Notes: generated by a model from the sequence alone, not told the origin. Numbered from the stretch's first letter, positions 1-12,671 are shown. The stretch is DNA of 64,000 nt from Tubulanus polymorphus (GCF_964204645.1 NC_134028.1:5678501-5742500), one strand, 5' to 3'. Numbers and translations: made by a program.

Positions 1-154
1 CACACCAAGGTCAGGGCAGAGTTTCTTCACTCAGATATTGAAATAGTATAGTAACCCTGCCCAAATACGTATATGCCAGTTGCAGGAATTTGATTCTAAT
101 AACAATGCCAAGCGATTTTCAGAAATCATTTCTCAGAAGACACTGCAAAGATAC

Positions 155-395
155 TGAACAAAATCCACAGTCGACGATTTTGCGATTTATTTTCCCGACG
201 GTTTTGAGTTTTGACTAAACTTCATCATCAGAGAAACCGAAATAACATAATAATGGTATACAGTAGTTTGAAAATATAGACGTTGAACTACAGCGTACCA
301 TTATTATGTTATTCTAGTTTTTCGGGTGATGAGATTTAGTCAAAACTTCAAAACTGTCAGAAAATAAATTGCGAAATCATAGTGGGTTTTGTTCA
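155..395. repeat. Foldback element (MITE-like), about 241 bp
   Basis: The two halves are long inverted repeats of each other. The outer ends read TGAACAAAATCC and GGGTTTTGTTCA, and complementarity continues with a few mismatches for roughly 105 bases per arm, up to a central segment near 266-292. It has no coding capacity. A non-autonomous DNA transposon is the likeliest explanation; the terminal structure is seen, the mobility is inferred. Confidence 0.8.
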
Positions 396-491
396 TTAAC
401 TCTGAATACAGAGATCAATATCAGTCCACCAGTCATACCACAAATAATAAACTAGTGTATTACATCGTTATAATAGTGCTTTACAATACTG

Positions 492-547
<56 letters not shown>

Positions 548-1582
548 CAGAAAAAATTATTTGAATTTTTATTGGCGATTATAACAGGTAGTTATAGAAA
601 ATGCGACGCGTTGCGAACATTGCCGACTAAATGATCAACGAAATGATCGCGCGTTTATTTCATGATAAAAACTACTAAAGCAATAAACGTAACTGTGAGA
701 AACCTCGCGATCAGTCGGTAATAACTGTAATTTCATTATCGTTCATTTCTCAATTCACAGTTCGCAATAATACGCAGCTGTATGTGTATATGAAATTACA
801 CTAGGCCTTGTAGTCGTTCACTCAGATTTTCATGTATTATATTCAATGATATCAGTCGATGGCTCTCAAACTGTGAATTCAAATTCTCTATCGGTTCTCG
901 CGGATTTTTTCTCGCTCGTTTGAAAGTACTTAAGTAGCGATATAGAAAATCCTTAACGCATTCCGTAATTGTGTCTTATCGCGGGCACCGCACGAGTAGT
1001 TATCGCATTTTTATGCCTAGATTTATTTCAATGTCGATGTTTTGTGATTTTCTCTTTTTCGAGAGGTTTTACGCCTTCAATTTCTGGAATATTCATTTTC
1101 AAAGATTTTTACACGCATGTATTTAAAGATATTATTAACCCTCTACTTTCCAAGCCCTCAAATATGGTGACAAGTTAGAACTTCGCACTGTGTTGCAAAT
1201 ATGAACTGATAGACAGAATGGACGTATAAACAGTAGTTAATACGTCCATGATGTACCCAAGAAATCAGTGCCTAGTTTCTGGATATATACCCAAACTCTG
1301 TTATCTGGATTAAAATCATTGTAATTCAGCCTCTTGCATCCTCATTACGTCTCAGACCAGATCGAAATTATTGAAACATGACTCAGTGGTCAACAACTGT
1401 ACAGGGATTATGGATATGTATTTATCAAAGTCATCTGTCGAGATCTCAGATAATATGAATACATTGTGCTGCATTCTAGTTATAATTCAGAAATGAAAGA
1501 TTCTCAATTTCCATTCGTTAAACGCATCGCGACCTTTCATCGAAGTTGATTTCAGGCGTATTGACATCGAATTACTTTTCAG
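396..1582. other. Non-coding stretch, no gene recognised
   Basis: Apart from the TA tract and a small hairpin near 1218-1249 (arms ATGGACGTAT and ATACGTCCAT), no convincing exon is visible. Short open frames here lack splice sites or protein-like composition. It may be an intron or the 5' flank of the gene that ends at 6920. Confidence 0.5.
492..545. repeat. (TA)n microsatellite
   Basis: About 27 uninterrupted TA dinucleotides. Length is likely to vary between individuals. Confidence 0.97.
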
Positions 1583-1691
1583 AGGGAGATATCGACGACA
1601 TCGGCGGGTTCTGATTTGATTGACCAGTCGTCCAGATCGGTCTTACTAGGTCGAGAGACAGGGGGAGGGGGCGATAATGAGAGGAGACTCG
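1583..1691 (+). CDS. Possible internal exon of the gene ending at 6920
   Basis: A polypyrimidine tract and TTTTCAG precede 1583. The frame stays open for 36 codons plus one base and reaches a possible donor CTCG/GTGACG at 1691. The ending phase (one base) fits the exon starting at 4569, giving a Gly codon across the junction. The peptide contains DLIDQSSRSVLLGRETG and looks protein-like. The donor is not a strong match to consensus, and the open frame continues past it, so the exon is only a candidate. Transcript data would decide. Confidence 0.35.
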
Positions 1692-2112
1692 GTGACGATG
1701 TATCTAATATCGCGTATCATCACCTCGTAAACCACGCCTCATCGTCGTGCCTACGTTTATTGTATTATTACGAACGTGATTCAGTTTTTCAGCCCGCGGG
1801 GCGCTCCCCGCTGACGCTAATGTCTTCCGTCTAAACATTCTCTCATCATCCTCGTCGTCGTCGTCGGGGATGAAATCTCGTGGATGATGTAATAACGGAT
1901 CGGTGTCGTCGTGTAAAAATGGCGCGATTGATTTTTCATCTCTCTCTCGCGTGCACGTACACATACGCCGTACCGTCATAAGCTACGTACGTCGTTCATT
2001 CATATCTCCGGGATGGATCCAATAAGGTCTTCGTAAAAATATTAGAAATATCCGACGTGATTCCTTTAACGCCAGATTTTGTATCTATTTCGCCCTCGAC
2101 AAATTTGGCTTG

Positions 2113-2300
2113 GAACAACTGTTTACACAGGAGCCAAATGTGTCCATACCTGTTTGGCCCAAGAAAAACGTCAGACCAGGCCCGAGTCAAATTTTAGCAT
2201 GGGTCAAAAAATGCGTCTGACTTGTCACCTGGTTCCAGAAGTGACTAGAATTTTGCCTCTCAATCTGTCCCTGATTCAATGCTGGGGGCACTATGAACCT
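2113..2300. repeat. Foldback repeat family A, partial copy
   Basis: It shares the segment with GACCAGGCCCGAGTCAAATT and GGTCAAAAAATGCGTCTGAC, followed by CTGGTTCCAGAAGTGAC, with copies at 3292-3549, 7022-7281 and 26213-26494. The right end is less clear here, so this copy is probably truncated. Confidence 0.6.
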
Positions 2301-3291
2301 CCATAACTACTACTACCTGCTATCTGCCATAAAAACTTTGACATTGAAAAAAGGATCTATTTATTCAGTTGTGTCAACTCTCTTAAGTGCACTAAGAACA
2401 ACTTTTATCTTGAAGTTTTTTTTTTGTCAAAGAACGACTTAGACCAGAAATCTCTTGTCTACGTCGAGTATAGTTTATTATAGTATTTACATGAACGAAA
2501 ATAAAACAATCTTTCATTCAAAAAACCCCTTGTTTTACAAGAATAACTCGGGTTTTATTGACTTCATCGTCTATAACTCCGTAGATTATGTGAAGTTAGA
2601 TTAAACAAACGAGTTTCAAAGAAATTATTAAACTTTGTGTTTAGGTCGGGTAAATAATAATGACATTTCTCGGTCAAATTTCATAAAAATCGAGTGCAAG
2701 TTATTCGGTTTGACCCGCGACCGACCGTTAATAGGCTCGTTGGATGTTTGATCGCGAAGGTTATGCCTCCGAAATTAGCTTCCACGCAAATAAAGTCATA
2801 AACATTTGGTGAATCATGTTTATAGCCATCTGATCAAATGAATCATGGGCCATTTGTTAATATCTCCGCTGCTGAGATGGTGGGATTTTTCACGAATATT
2901 AAGCCGCCGCTATATGACCTGTGAGGGTCACGAAGCTCCCTCGCGTGCTTGTGTGGCTCGTACGACAGAAACCTGCTTGTCATAATGATTTATTGAGCCC
3001 GGCAAATGTCGTCATGCATAATTTCAATGTTGTGATTAACTGAACTTAAGTTCATCGTTTTACTCATTGGCGTGTTGTTGCTCGTCAGCCGCATACGATC
3101 GATCAAATATTTCAATGAATTTATCCACTTTGAAATATTGCGGGCTTCCATTTGAATGGGGAGAAAGGTTTGCGCTGTATCTAGACCGAGATGAATTTCA
3201 TCCCGATGCGCGAATAGCAGCACACGCATCTCTACCAGATCTGACTGGGGTGTGGCAAGGTCTCGTAATGTCACCACCAAGTTCTTATTCT

Positions 3292-3549
3292 TGAACGTGT
3301 ATCTTGAGCAAAAGGTTTTTGACCAGGACCTGAGCCAAATTTTAGACCAGGTTAAATGAATATGTGTGAATGCTAATGGGTTCTGAAAGTGACCTCGCTT
3401 GCCACAGCATCATTTTGATATCATTTTGATAATGAGTGAGAGTGGTTTGCGTGTGAATCTGCGCTCTCTAATTCGGGCACAGACCAAATTTGATGCTGAT
3501 TCAGACCAGTTTTACCTGGGCCAAATTGTCCCTGTGTGATCACAGCTTT
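3292..3549. repeat. Foldback repeat family A, copy 2
   Basis: Same order of motifs as the copy at 7022-7281: TTTTTGACCAGG near the left end, GGTTCTGAAAGTGACCTCGCTT in the middle, and TTACCTGGGCCAAATTGTCC then TGTGTGATCACAGC at the right end. The right terminus is roughly the reverse complement of the left terminus of the other copies, as in a MITE. Confidence 0.65.
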
Positions 3550-4209
3550 GTAGATATGTTTATCATATTGGATGAAGAGAGCTCTATTTCTTTGGAAAAA
3601 ATGCTTTTCCATGTATTCAAGTATGGCTAAGTTTATTCAGTCAGATTTCTATTATCTTAAATTTTGTTAATCAACGCAGATGACTCCTGCAAGAAAATTG
3701 TTTAAATTCTAAGATACTAAGAAAAGCCTTCTATGCAAAAGAATTCTTATCACTCCAATTTCAGGGATAAGCTAGATTTATCCTTATCTGAGAATGTTCT
3801 GATTAATTTCTTTGATGTTTGAAGTTTTTTTTGTCGTCGTTAATTCGAGAAGCTTTCTCAAGGATATCGGAGGGCTTACTTTCATCAGAGCTGATTACGC
3901 GAATAGATTTCGTAGCGCAATATAATTCGACAATCTGTCGAATTCTCTGATTTCTCCTTTGTTAAATTCGCAGATCAAAGCACTTGTTTCTTATGAGATA
4001 TTTATCCTTAGGGATTTTATTATGGAATCTGAAGGGATTTCGTTGCTGCAGCCTCGTATACACGCAGCACATGCTTTTATTGTCGCTGGATGACAGGATT
4101 CGCCTGGTCATTTATCATCCGGCTTGAATTTTTGACATAGAGCATGGGGGACACATTTGTTGCAGCTAAAGATCTGCGAGACGAAATCATGCTAAAGCTC
4201 AATGCACAT

Positions 4210-4505
4210 AACGCAGAAGCAGAAACATGGAAAAAAATGTTTGATCTCCATGAAACCATGTTTCTGGTTTCTCGTAAACGCACACGACACAAGGAAATGC
4301 TAGGAAACATGTTTCTGTTTCCGTTTTTTCTGTTTCGATGGTCTCCATGAAAACCAGGGTTTCGGGAAACAATGTTTCCAAGATCAAACATATTTCATTC
4401 CATGTTTGGGAGTTTCCATGTTGCTTGGGTTTTTACTGATACAGGGAAATGGCATGGAAACATGTTTCCGTGTTTCCTTATATCGTGTGCATTGGCAAGA
4501 GTAAG
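4210..4505. repeat. Foldback repeat family C, AAACATGTTTCC-rich
   Basis: Many near-palindromic blocks such as GGAAACATGTTTC and CCATGTTT occur, with AAGATCAAACATATTTCATT near the middle (4380-4400). GTAAACGCACACGACAC lies towards the left and CGTGTGCATTGGCAAGAG at the right. Related centres (GATCAAACATGTTTGAT) occur at 45044-45069 and 50565-50582. Confidence 0.6.
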
Positions 4506-4568
4506 GGTTAGCTTAACAATCATGACACTTTCATGTTCATCATTTTTGTGGTTTTGATTTTCTTGCAG

Positions 4569-6920
4569 GTGAAACATTCCACGTGACGCAGACTGATTCA
4601 GTAATACCGGCCGGTACGTCTGCCAGTGACCCATGTCCCATACACAGTCAACCAACCGCACCACATTCCAACAACGACGCCGCAGCCATCATCAAACAGA
4701 ATCAACTTCGCAGTTTGTCATTTCGTCTTCCGAAACAAAAGGAAAACAAGGATCCGTCACCAGGGGGCCTCGCAGCAGCGGCAGCCATGCGACCGGGATC
4801 GATACGCATCAATAACAATCGGCAACCGATTCACATTCGGCCGCCAGTCAAAAATACAAATATTAAGTCGAACAACCTGAAAGATAATGGTGAGTAAGAT
4901 GCAGTTGTCAAAAGTGTCTGCTCAAATTCAGGATCCAGTTCCTCAGTTCTGAGTTGAATTTGACTATAGAGTTAAAAACCTTAGAAATTAACTGATTTTA
5001 ACTCTGAATCACACTGTGGAACCCGGTCCAGGAATTGTGAAATTAAGCTAGAAAATTGGATTTTATGAAATGATGCATCTCATCCTTAGTCTTGGACCCG
5101 AGCACAGTTGAACATATAATCTTCGCAGATTCACTGTTCACTCCTTTTGAAAAATTGAAATGTATATCACCGTAAATCTTTTGCTTATTTCAGGAAAAAC
5201 GGAAAAACTATCATTCCTCGACAAGTTATTCGGTCGTTACAAAAAGAGGGAGCCACCGGAGAAAGACGTCGAATACGCTACATTTTCTGGTCAGTTCCCG
5301 CCGCCGGAGTGGCAGTGGTATGCTCAAACTCGTCAGGGCGCTTGTAATTACATCGTGCCGAAGTCTCAATCGTGGCATAATTCGGTGAACGGAGCGCCGC
5401 AACCTCAACAAATTCCTGAATCTCAAACTCTGTTCTCCGACATGCACATGTACGCGTGTATCGGAACGCGCGACGGTTCCGTTTCGAGCGGAGGAGCAGC
5501 CGCGTGTACGAACATGAATCGCCGATTCTGTATGACTCCCGACCCGGCGGAAATGTCGAAGCTAGTCAGTGCGTCGCCGCCGAACACCGTCTCGAATATC
5601 AGCGGCTCGCACGGGAATATCATCGGCGCGACGAAGCAGCCGACCGTCGTCAAGCGGCGCTCGCTGCGACGTAGAAAATCGCAAAACCGCAACAGCATGC
5701 CAGTGGCGCCGTCCGCCGCGGAACGGTGGAACGATACGATGAATCATCATTTCACGAAAAATAACAATAACAACGCCGTTCACTGTAGACGATCGATGGG
5801 TTATTATCCGTACTTTCACGGTAACGATATTCACATCGAATACGAAGGTAAACTACCGTCGAAGAATTCGACGTACGCGTTATCGCGGGATAGCGGAGTA
5901 AACTGCGTCGGTAAGGGCCCGACGCCGCAGCAGCCGGTCGTAACCGGTCGACAAGAGACGTGTAAAGCGCCGGTCGTCGTGGGACGTCGCGCGATGAGGG
6001 ACGCCGCGACGGCTAGCAGTAGCGGGCCGCAGTATCCTTCGCCGTGTCGTAGTTCGGAAACGTGTAAAAATGATCGCGATCACGCGCGGCAAAACAACGA
6101 CGAAACGGAAATGGAAAATGTTCCGTCGACGAGCGCCAGGTTGAGCAATAGTGATAGTATAGATAGAACGGACTGTGATGTCGCCGGTCGGTCGAACGAA
6201 TCGGAAATCGACGCTGAGTTCGTCGGAAACGACGCCAACAGCGATCGTTCGTTCGTCGTCGAAAGCGAAGGCGAAAGCAGCGCGAAAAGTTTCACCGGGA
6301 AATTACTGACGTGCAGCGAGAAATACCCGTCTCTGGGTACGGTAATCGAGGTACAACCGCCGGATGACGAGGATGACGGCGCAGTGTTCGAAGGTTCGCC
6401 CGATCAGCCGGCCGAATATTCCGGGGACTCGTGCGCGAATTCGTGCGCGCTCGAGTTCGACGGTCGCGGCATGTTACCCGAGTGCGATATGCTTGACGTC
6501 GATAACTACGTGACGAACCGGAACAATCGCGTCGTTGCGGCGGCAGCAGGTGGCGCCACGGGCGGCGGCAAACTGAACATGATACGATACTCGCCGTGTA
6601 TGTGTTCGCATTGTCGTCAGTTCACTTACGACTCGATGCGCGGCGCCGCGCGGCGCGTCTACGAGTCGCACATGTTCGAACAGACTCAATACACGAGTTC
6701 GTGTCCCGTTCACGGGCATTTCGTGCGTTCGTACAGCGCGCCCGTTAGCCATCACTACTGTCAACACTATATCGAAACGGACTTGGATCGCGATTCGTGT
6801 CACATGGTGCCGACGGGGGTGCCGCCGCCGTGTTACAGCCCTCCGAATTATAATTATATTCCGCCTGACGAACAGAAGCTGTCGTTTCTTGGTGATTACA
6901 AAGTGGTCGGAGTTGTGTAA
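4569..6920 (+). CDS. Unrecognised protein, last two exons (680 residues seen)
   Basis: Two exons join in phase: 4569-4889 (acceptor TTCTTGCAG, donor G/GTGAGT) and 5194-6920 (acceptor TTATTTCAG, stop TAA). The start codon lies further upstream; a candidate exon is at 1583-1691. The first exon encodes a low-complexity Gln/Pro/Asn/Ala-rich segment with the basic stretch RSLSFRLPKQKENK. The long last exon begins with a basic, amphipathic block (LSFLDKLFGRYKKREPPEKD), then FPPPEWQWYAQ, a basic RRSLRRRKSQNR patch, a long acidic Ser/Glu/Asp-rich region, and a Cys/His-rich C-terminus with CMCSHC (6597-6614) and CPVHGH. There is no signal peptide or membrane segment in the part seen. CpG-rich codon use contrasts with the flanks and supports real coding. 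The composition suggests a cytoplasmic scaffold or regulatory protein, but I do not recognise the family. Confidence 0.78.
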
Positions 6921-7021
6921 TGATCCTGATTGACTGCCAGGGGCTCCTTCACCGGTGCTTTACTCGCTGCAAATGATAATTATGGAACATCGCTTTCGTT
7001 GAGCTTGTAATCGAAACTATA

Positions 7022-7281
7022 GCTGCGATCGCACAAGCGTTTTTGGCCCAGGCCAAAATGACAAACCTGGCCTGAGCCAAATTTTAGCACGGGTCAAATT
7101 ATTGTCTGTGAATTGCTGCTGGTTCCTGAAGTGACTCATCTCGCTTGGTAAAAGCATTGTTTACTTTCGTGTGAGTGATTTGAGTGTAAACACGCTCTCT
7201 CAATTAGGTACGGGCAAAATTTGACTCAGTCCTAAACCAATTTGGTCTGGACCAAAACGTCTATGTGTGTTCGGGGCTTAT
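7022..7281. repeat. Foldback repeat family A, copy 3 (most complete)
   Basis: It starts with GCTGCGATCGCACAAGCG and TTTTTGGCCCAGGCC, and ends with GGTCTGGACCAAAACGTC and TGTGTGTTCGGGGC. The ends are imperfect inverted repeats. Length is about 260 bp, with no open frame of note. Confidence 0.7.
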
Positions 7282-8888
7282 GACTTTATACAGTGTTCAT
7301 AATATGGCTTATTATTTGTGCCTGTATTTCGGCTTTTCAAAGAAATGTACTTAAAAACTATACGACGACGACTGGCTTAGAAAATAGTTTAGTTAACGGC
7401 ATTTCTTCGGTCACCATAGGAAATTTCAGTAGTCGGTAGATTTTTCAGTTAGGAAACTGTTGTACGCAGTGTATCAGTTGTGATATTATAGACATAGTAA
7501 GATGATGATAGTGTAAAATACTCTTTAAAAACGAAGACATTAATATATATGTAAAATGTATTGTATATTGGTAAAAATGATTTATTCGTACATGTTCTTT
7601 TTATGAACGCGACAATTCAATGGTTGATTCTACTTAGCGATTACAGGGATACCTGTAGATATTTGTTGAAGAGGGTGTTTTTCGAAGCAGTCTTAATTCG
7701 ATTTTTCATTTATCAGAAAATGATATCTCAATACCTAGAACAAATCAACAAGTCTAGTACTGTTATTCGTATGCTAGTTATCAATCGGACTTGACTGCTT
7801 TGAAAAGCACAGGTTGGTAAAAGAGTGACTCGAATGTTGTTAGGTAAAAAGGTAGGACTCTTGTCATTGATAGCAGGACTCACAGGTGGAGCCACTGGCT
7901 TGATAGAATAGGTATTTAGTATTGATAAATTGTGATATGTTTTATTATTATGAGCTCAGTTTTATCGAAACAGATATACGTGTGTGTTGATTTTCATCAG
8001 GGACAAATTCTCATTTATTCACTTGAATTCATGCTTAACATGTTCCGGTGGTTGTCTCTGGTTCGAGATTTTCATTTCACAGTATCTGTTAGTGGCTTGC
8101 CGCGATATAGTTGTTAACATTCTACACGTTCAAAAAATAATTTCACAAGCCAGGAGAATTTTTACTCTCACATCAAAAAATAATCAATTTTCAAGTCTTT
8201 CTGATGCCTGAATTGATGTGAAACCTCGATACTGAAGTGTAGATGAATTTTCAATGCTTTAACTTAGTTAACTTATAATTGGCTTTTCTGACAATCTTCA
8301 TGCATTCACATTTGTTTGTCTTTTAATATATATGATATATTTTATCATTTTTAACTTTTTAAAATTGTTTATCATAATGTTTTATAATTTATGTTATCAA
8401 TCGCTTGATTCCGAAGTAAATAAGTGGTCAGAGATCTGGCAGCCCCGAGTAACATTCGAAGAAAAACTATATTTTGGGTGTATTTGATGTTAATTTGATT
8501 TTTGTTTGATAAGAAATGACTGATAAATGTAATATGACCAAGACTAATTTGAGATCAATGTTTAGAAATATATGTATTATGAAACTAACAATTGATTTCG
8601 TTCATTTTCTTGATGTTGGCACCGAGCAGAATTAAGACAACGAACTCTTGATTATATGCAGAGAATCCCACAATAGTTGATCAATCTCAAACAAGAATAA
8701 CTGATTCCAGTGCCCTGTTAAATCCAGCTGAGATACTTTAAGAGATTAAATATTAGTCTGAAAATTATTTATTTCTTGAATTTGACATCTTGCATTCATC
8801 TTAACAATGTGTATAAACATTCATACTACAACCACTCGACTTAAACCATAACTTACTATAACGCTACTAATAAAACAAATAGATTTCT

Positions 8889-8894
8889 TTTATT
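8889..8894 (-). terminator. Possible polyadenylation signal, CYSTM1-like gene
   Basis: Minus-strand AATAAA about 800 bp past the stop. It is the best hexamer I noticed; use is unproven. Confidence 0.25.
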
Positions 8895-9019
8895 AATTTT
8901 CATTGAATATCTGCACTAAATAGTGGTTCTCTTTGCCTGAAAGAGTTGATTTTCAAAAAAAATTGCCAGTGTTTCAACTTCTTCTCATGGCATTAATAGA
9001 AACCAGATACACCCTCCAG

Positions 9020-9447
9020 AAATCTCACAGAAACTGAAGTTTGGAGAAATAAAAAGTTGCCAAATCGTAGGTAGTAATATGGTTTATGAACAAAAAGCGA
9101 ATCATGAATGTCTCATATCTCTATGTACAGGTCACAGCCAAATGATAAGACTACTGATAAACTAAAAAGTATTTAACCTCTAACTAATGACTAACATGAC
9201 TAAAATCAACTTGACAGATATACTCGGCAAATTGTATCTATGTATGTATGTACATGTGCAATAAGTTCTTCAATAAACTAGACTCATATACATGTACATT
9301 CTGGGATAGAAAATGAACGTATCTAACATATCATTGAAGTATTACTTCAGAATTTCTACACACGTACTGATATTTACTCGTGATTCCAGCTTGGAGCGAT
9401 CATCTTCAAAAATGATCACTCCAAACTTCCAGTTTCATCTGAAAGAT
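9020..9447. repeat. Inverted-repeat pair with inner hairpin
   Basis: GAAATCTCACAGAAACTG/AAGTTTGGAG at 9020-9047 matches the reverse complement of 9420-9447 with few mismatches. A second, tighter hairpin (TTGGAGCGATCAT, loop, ATGATCACTCCAA) sits at 9391-9425. If the CYSTM1-like transcript extends here, its 3' UTR could fold into this structure. Confidence 0.55.
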
Positions 9448-9702
9448 TTCATACTTCAACATATTTCACAATATCAATTGCAAAATGCCTAAATGCTGTC
9501 ACTGATTTGATTAAATTTAGTGAAAATCTAAGTTTTAGTTTAAATGAAAACATCAGATACAACCTCACTGAATCCTATGGTAACTAAATATCTACAAAAG
9601 TTCCAACGTTTCACTCGCCAAACCGGACATTTTGTTCAGGGTGCGGCTATAAACGTCTATTGTCACTTCGATGGACGAGGATCCACTTCCACATTTTACA
9701 AC

Positions 9703-11551
9703 TTACGACTCGGCCATTAAACAACAACAACATAAAACACTCCAACACATAGCTAGTAAACAGCAGTCCTCGGCGGCCTCTCGATCTCGTCGTGCAGAAT
9801 CATCATAAACATATCTGTTAAAAACGATAGAAATAGATCATTCTTTAAAAATATGCCATTTATTTTCTCAATATCTTTTGAGAAAAATCTATACAGAAGA
9901 AAATGAAATGACGGAGCTTCTGGTTACCAAAATTTCTTCAATTCGAATTACTTAGTTCAGAAAACCTAGTGTGGTGAAAATATGGGTATTTATAAACAAC
10001 GGTATTTTCATTGAATTTTAATGAGAGATTGAGCAAATTTTCTCCCTGGCATTACAAACGATGGCGTTATAACGGACCTTGACTGTATACATGTATGTTG
10101 TAATGGTTTAAAGTTTGATTATTTCATTGCTCAAGATTCAAACATATTGCAGTCTATAACGACGATTTCAATGTCGTAATGTTGTAATAATGATTATTGA
10201 AATTCAATTTTGGCGAAATTTGTTCAAATGAAACGTAAAACTGATCAATACAAGTTGACAAACATCACCTCTATTTATAGACATTACTCATTATAGAATT
10301 GTTTTCATTTCAGGATGATGAACATCACATACGTATATAAAAGTGGCATATTATACTGTGTTGAATTAATTTGGATAGAATACAAAATAATCTAAAGTAT
10401 GATCTACTGAATATATACTATTGACAGAAAACATGCAAATTAATGAAATATCGAATACGCCAACTCGGGCAGCAAAAGCATGCTAAAACATTTTAAGACT
10501 TTGAAAATCTCGCACCACATCTTTAACGTAAGACAAGACACAAAGCGCTTATTTCTTGAATAATGTGAAAAGAAAAGCTTAGAAATGAAGCAGGATGTTT
10601 TCTTCCAGGGTACTATCATGTCTCATGGTGTAAGAAGGGCGACTCACACTGTCTTAGTGCTGTGGGTTATTGGATGATGTTCTGTATAACAATGATCACT
10701 ATCAGTTGACGAAGAATCACTTACGCATACGACTTCCCTGTATCCATCAAACATCAAATCTATTAGTTCATCGTATTTAACTTCGAAATACTGGTTCATA
10801 TCTCAACATTAAGATGATACTTACACCGTATTGTGAGGGTTATGATGATGATGGTGGTGATTGCAACCGTCACTTGAGTCGCAACAATGCCCCGATGGAG
10901 GATAATAGCCTGGTCCGGGCTGGGCGTATGTCGGTTGTGTTGGATATGGCTGGGGTGGTCCTTGATACGCCGGAGGTGGCGGGTATCCGCCAGCTTGTGG
11001 ATTATAGCCAGGTGGCGGCGGTCCTCCCTGGTATGGTGGCACCGGTTGATAGTTACTCATTCTGCAAAAGCGTGAACATACGAAATACATTATCATCTTA
11101 TTTTCTATATGCATTTGCGAAATTCCATGATATAGAATGATAATATCCCTGTAGCAGGTGTTCAGTTTAAAATCAATAGTGTTTGAATGATAATATACCC
11201 AAATAACAATTCTACGTGTATACAAGTTACAAAACAGCATTTAACAGAATGTGAGCTCTCGACCATTTATCTACAAATTGCTCTTTTTCAAACAAAATGT
11301 CTAATACACATTTAGTGAAGCCCACATGTTTTGCTGTGTTGAATCAGATGTCAAAAACTTCCTGGATCAAGCAACATGTAGTTTATACAGGCATTTGCCG
11401 AACATTTTCATACCACCTAAATCAGGTAGTTTCTAACACAAGGTAACCTAAATTTGAATTCTCTGAAAAATTCCACTCGTCAAAATTCAAATACTTACGC
11501 GTACAGTTCATATGAAGGTGGGGGTTGTGGGGGAGCTGATGGATAGGACAT
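9703..11551 (-). CDS. CYSTM1-like cysteine-rich tail membrane protein (133 aa)
   Basis: Three exons join in phase: 11499-11551, 10825-11061 and 9703-9814, each with GT-AG borders. The protein opens with a Pro/Tyr-rich segment (MSYPSAPPQPPPSYELY), continues with PPGYNPQ/YPPPPAYQ repeats and a His run, and ends with TVYVYDDSARRD, then CCLLAMCWSVLCCCCLM, then AES. That order (proline-rich lead, TVYV...RRD, short Cys-rich hydrophobic tail) is the pattern of vertebrate CYSTM1 and the CYSTM family. These are small proteins held in membranes by the C-terminal tail, linked in some organisms to stress tolerance; the exact role is unclear. PPSY and PPAY motifs near the N-terminus could bind WW domains (inference). 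An internal ATG at 11060 would give a shorter 115-residue form. It lies downstream of SGSH on the same strand. Confidence 0.88.
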
Positions 11552-12671
11552 CTCTGCTATCGATTTGTCTATTTCCTAATGTTTCGACTTTCCGCGATTT
11601 CAATTTACACTAATTAACAATCGTTAATAATTAACGATGATCATTTCGATAAAACGCCACCGGTAAAACACCCACAGGTTCACAATGTGTGATGTGAACT
11701 GGCGACAAACTGCCTCATCAATATAATACAATACACGACACAGCTGTTCGCATACACAGGAAGTTGATTCACAGGATTTACAAATATATAATGACATCTT
11801 TTTATTGGCGCAAAAGCGTTTGTTTTTACAAAATTCCATGATTCAAGAAAATCAAAACTCTTCTTCGTAATAAGTACAATGTTTAATTTTACCGCTTGCA
11901 AAAATGGACTTCAACCACCGGGTGTAACAACATTATTTGAAAAATTTAACTTTTAGTGCGACTAGTGCCACTTGGAATTAGCTGATTCTAAATCGTATTT
12001 GTAGGTTATATCTTCCAAATGTAGGAACACAGTTTTCATCAACCCGGTAATATACATGTTGGGTACTCATATGGGTAATATGATGCAAATAGTTTACCTG
12101 TTAAACTGCTTAAAATAGTGAGTATTAATGACGTGCCTTAATCCTTCATCGAACGTGTTATAACTGTAGTGAAAATTATTGCTCGTCTAAGTTTATACAT
12201 GTGTCATCAGGAAGTTATCAATGAGTGACATCATAGTCATGTGCTTTGGTGGCGTGACATACATTTTCTGGTTTTCCTTTCATTACAACGTCTCATTGAT
12301 CTATATAATAAATGAACACATGCCTAAAATACGTCTTACATGTATTTGAGGCATGTGTTTATTCATTATATATTCATTCTGTTGATCCCAACAGGTAATC
12401 ATCACATGTCCAACCATATCAGCGATATCCGCTCAAAATGCTAAAGTTCATAGAACGGGACTCAATTCCGAAATATTACTCAGTTGTTTAAGAATTCGAA
12501 AATCATCTAAAATTTTCACATTTTTCACACATTTCACACGAAAATTTACTTCATTAGTCATGTCTATCACAAATATGCTATACAATTTATGTAATTCGAC
12601 CATTTATGTGGTTACGTTTAATCCACGGAAATTACAAAAATCTCATATTTTCACTGACCTCATTCAAAACT
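11552..12671. other. Intergenic, no gene recognised
   Basis: It separates the SGSH stop from the start of the CYSTM1-like gene and probably includes the latter's promoter and 5' UTR. A long hairpin lies at about 12309-12368 (AATGAACACATGCCT paired with AGGCATGTGTTTATTCATT). Confidence 0.6.

Larger units (their letters stand above)
1692..4568 (+). other. Probable intron with several repeat copies
   Basis: No conserved exon is recognisable. It holds two copies of the CCAGGCC-type foldback family (about 2113-2300 and 3292-3549) and one foldback element rich in AAACATGTTTCC (about 4210-4500). A CpG-rich, GACGACGA-like simple stretch lies near 1850-1880. Confidence 0.5.
6921..9702. other. Convergent intergenic region, 3' UTRs and repeats
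   Basis: It lies between the + strand gene ending at 6920 and the - strand CYSTM1-like gene whose stop is at 9703. It holds a family A foldback (7022-7281) and a foldback pair near 9020-9047 and 9391-9447. TTTATT at 8889-8894 could be the minus-strand AATAAA of the CYSTM1-like gene. No other gene is recognised. Confidence 0.6.

Noticed and set aside
5226-6803. Long frames on other strands and frames across the last exon of the unknown gene
   Set aside because: They are shadows produced by the CpG-rich coding sequence of the 574-codon exon.
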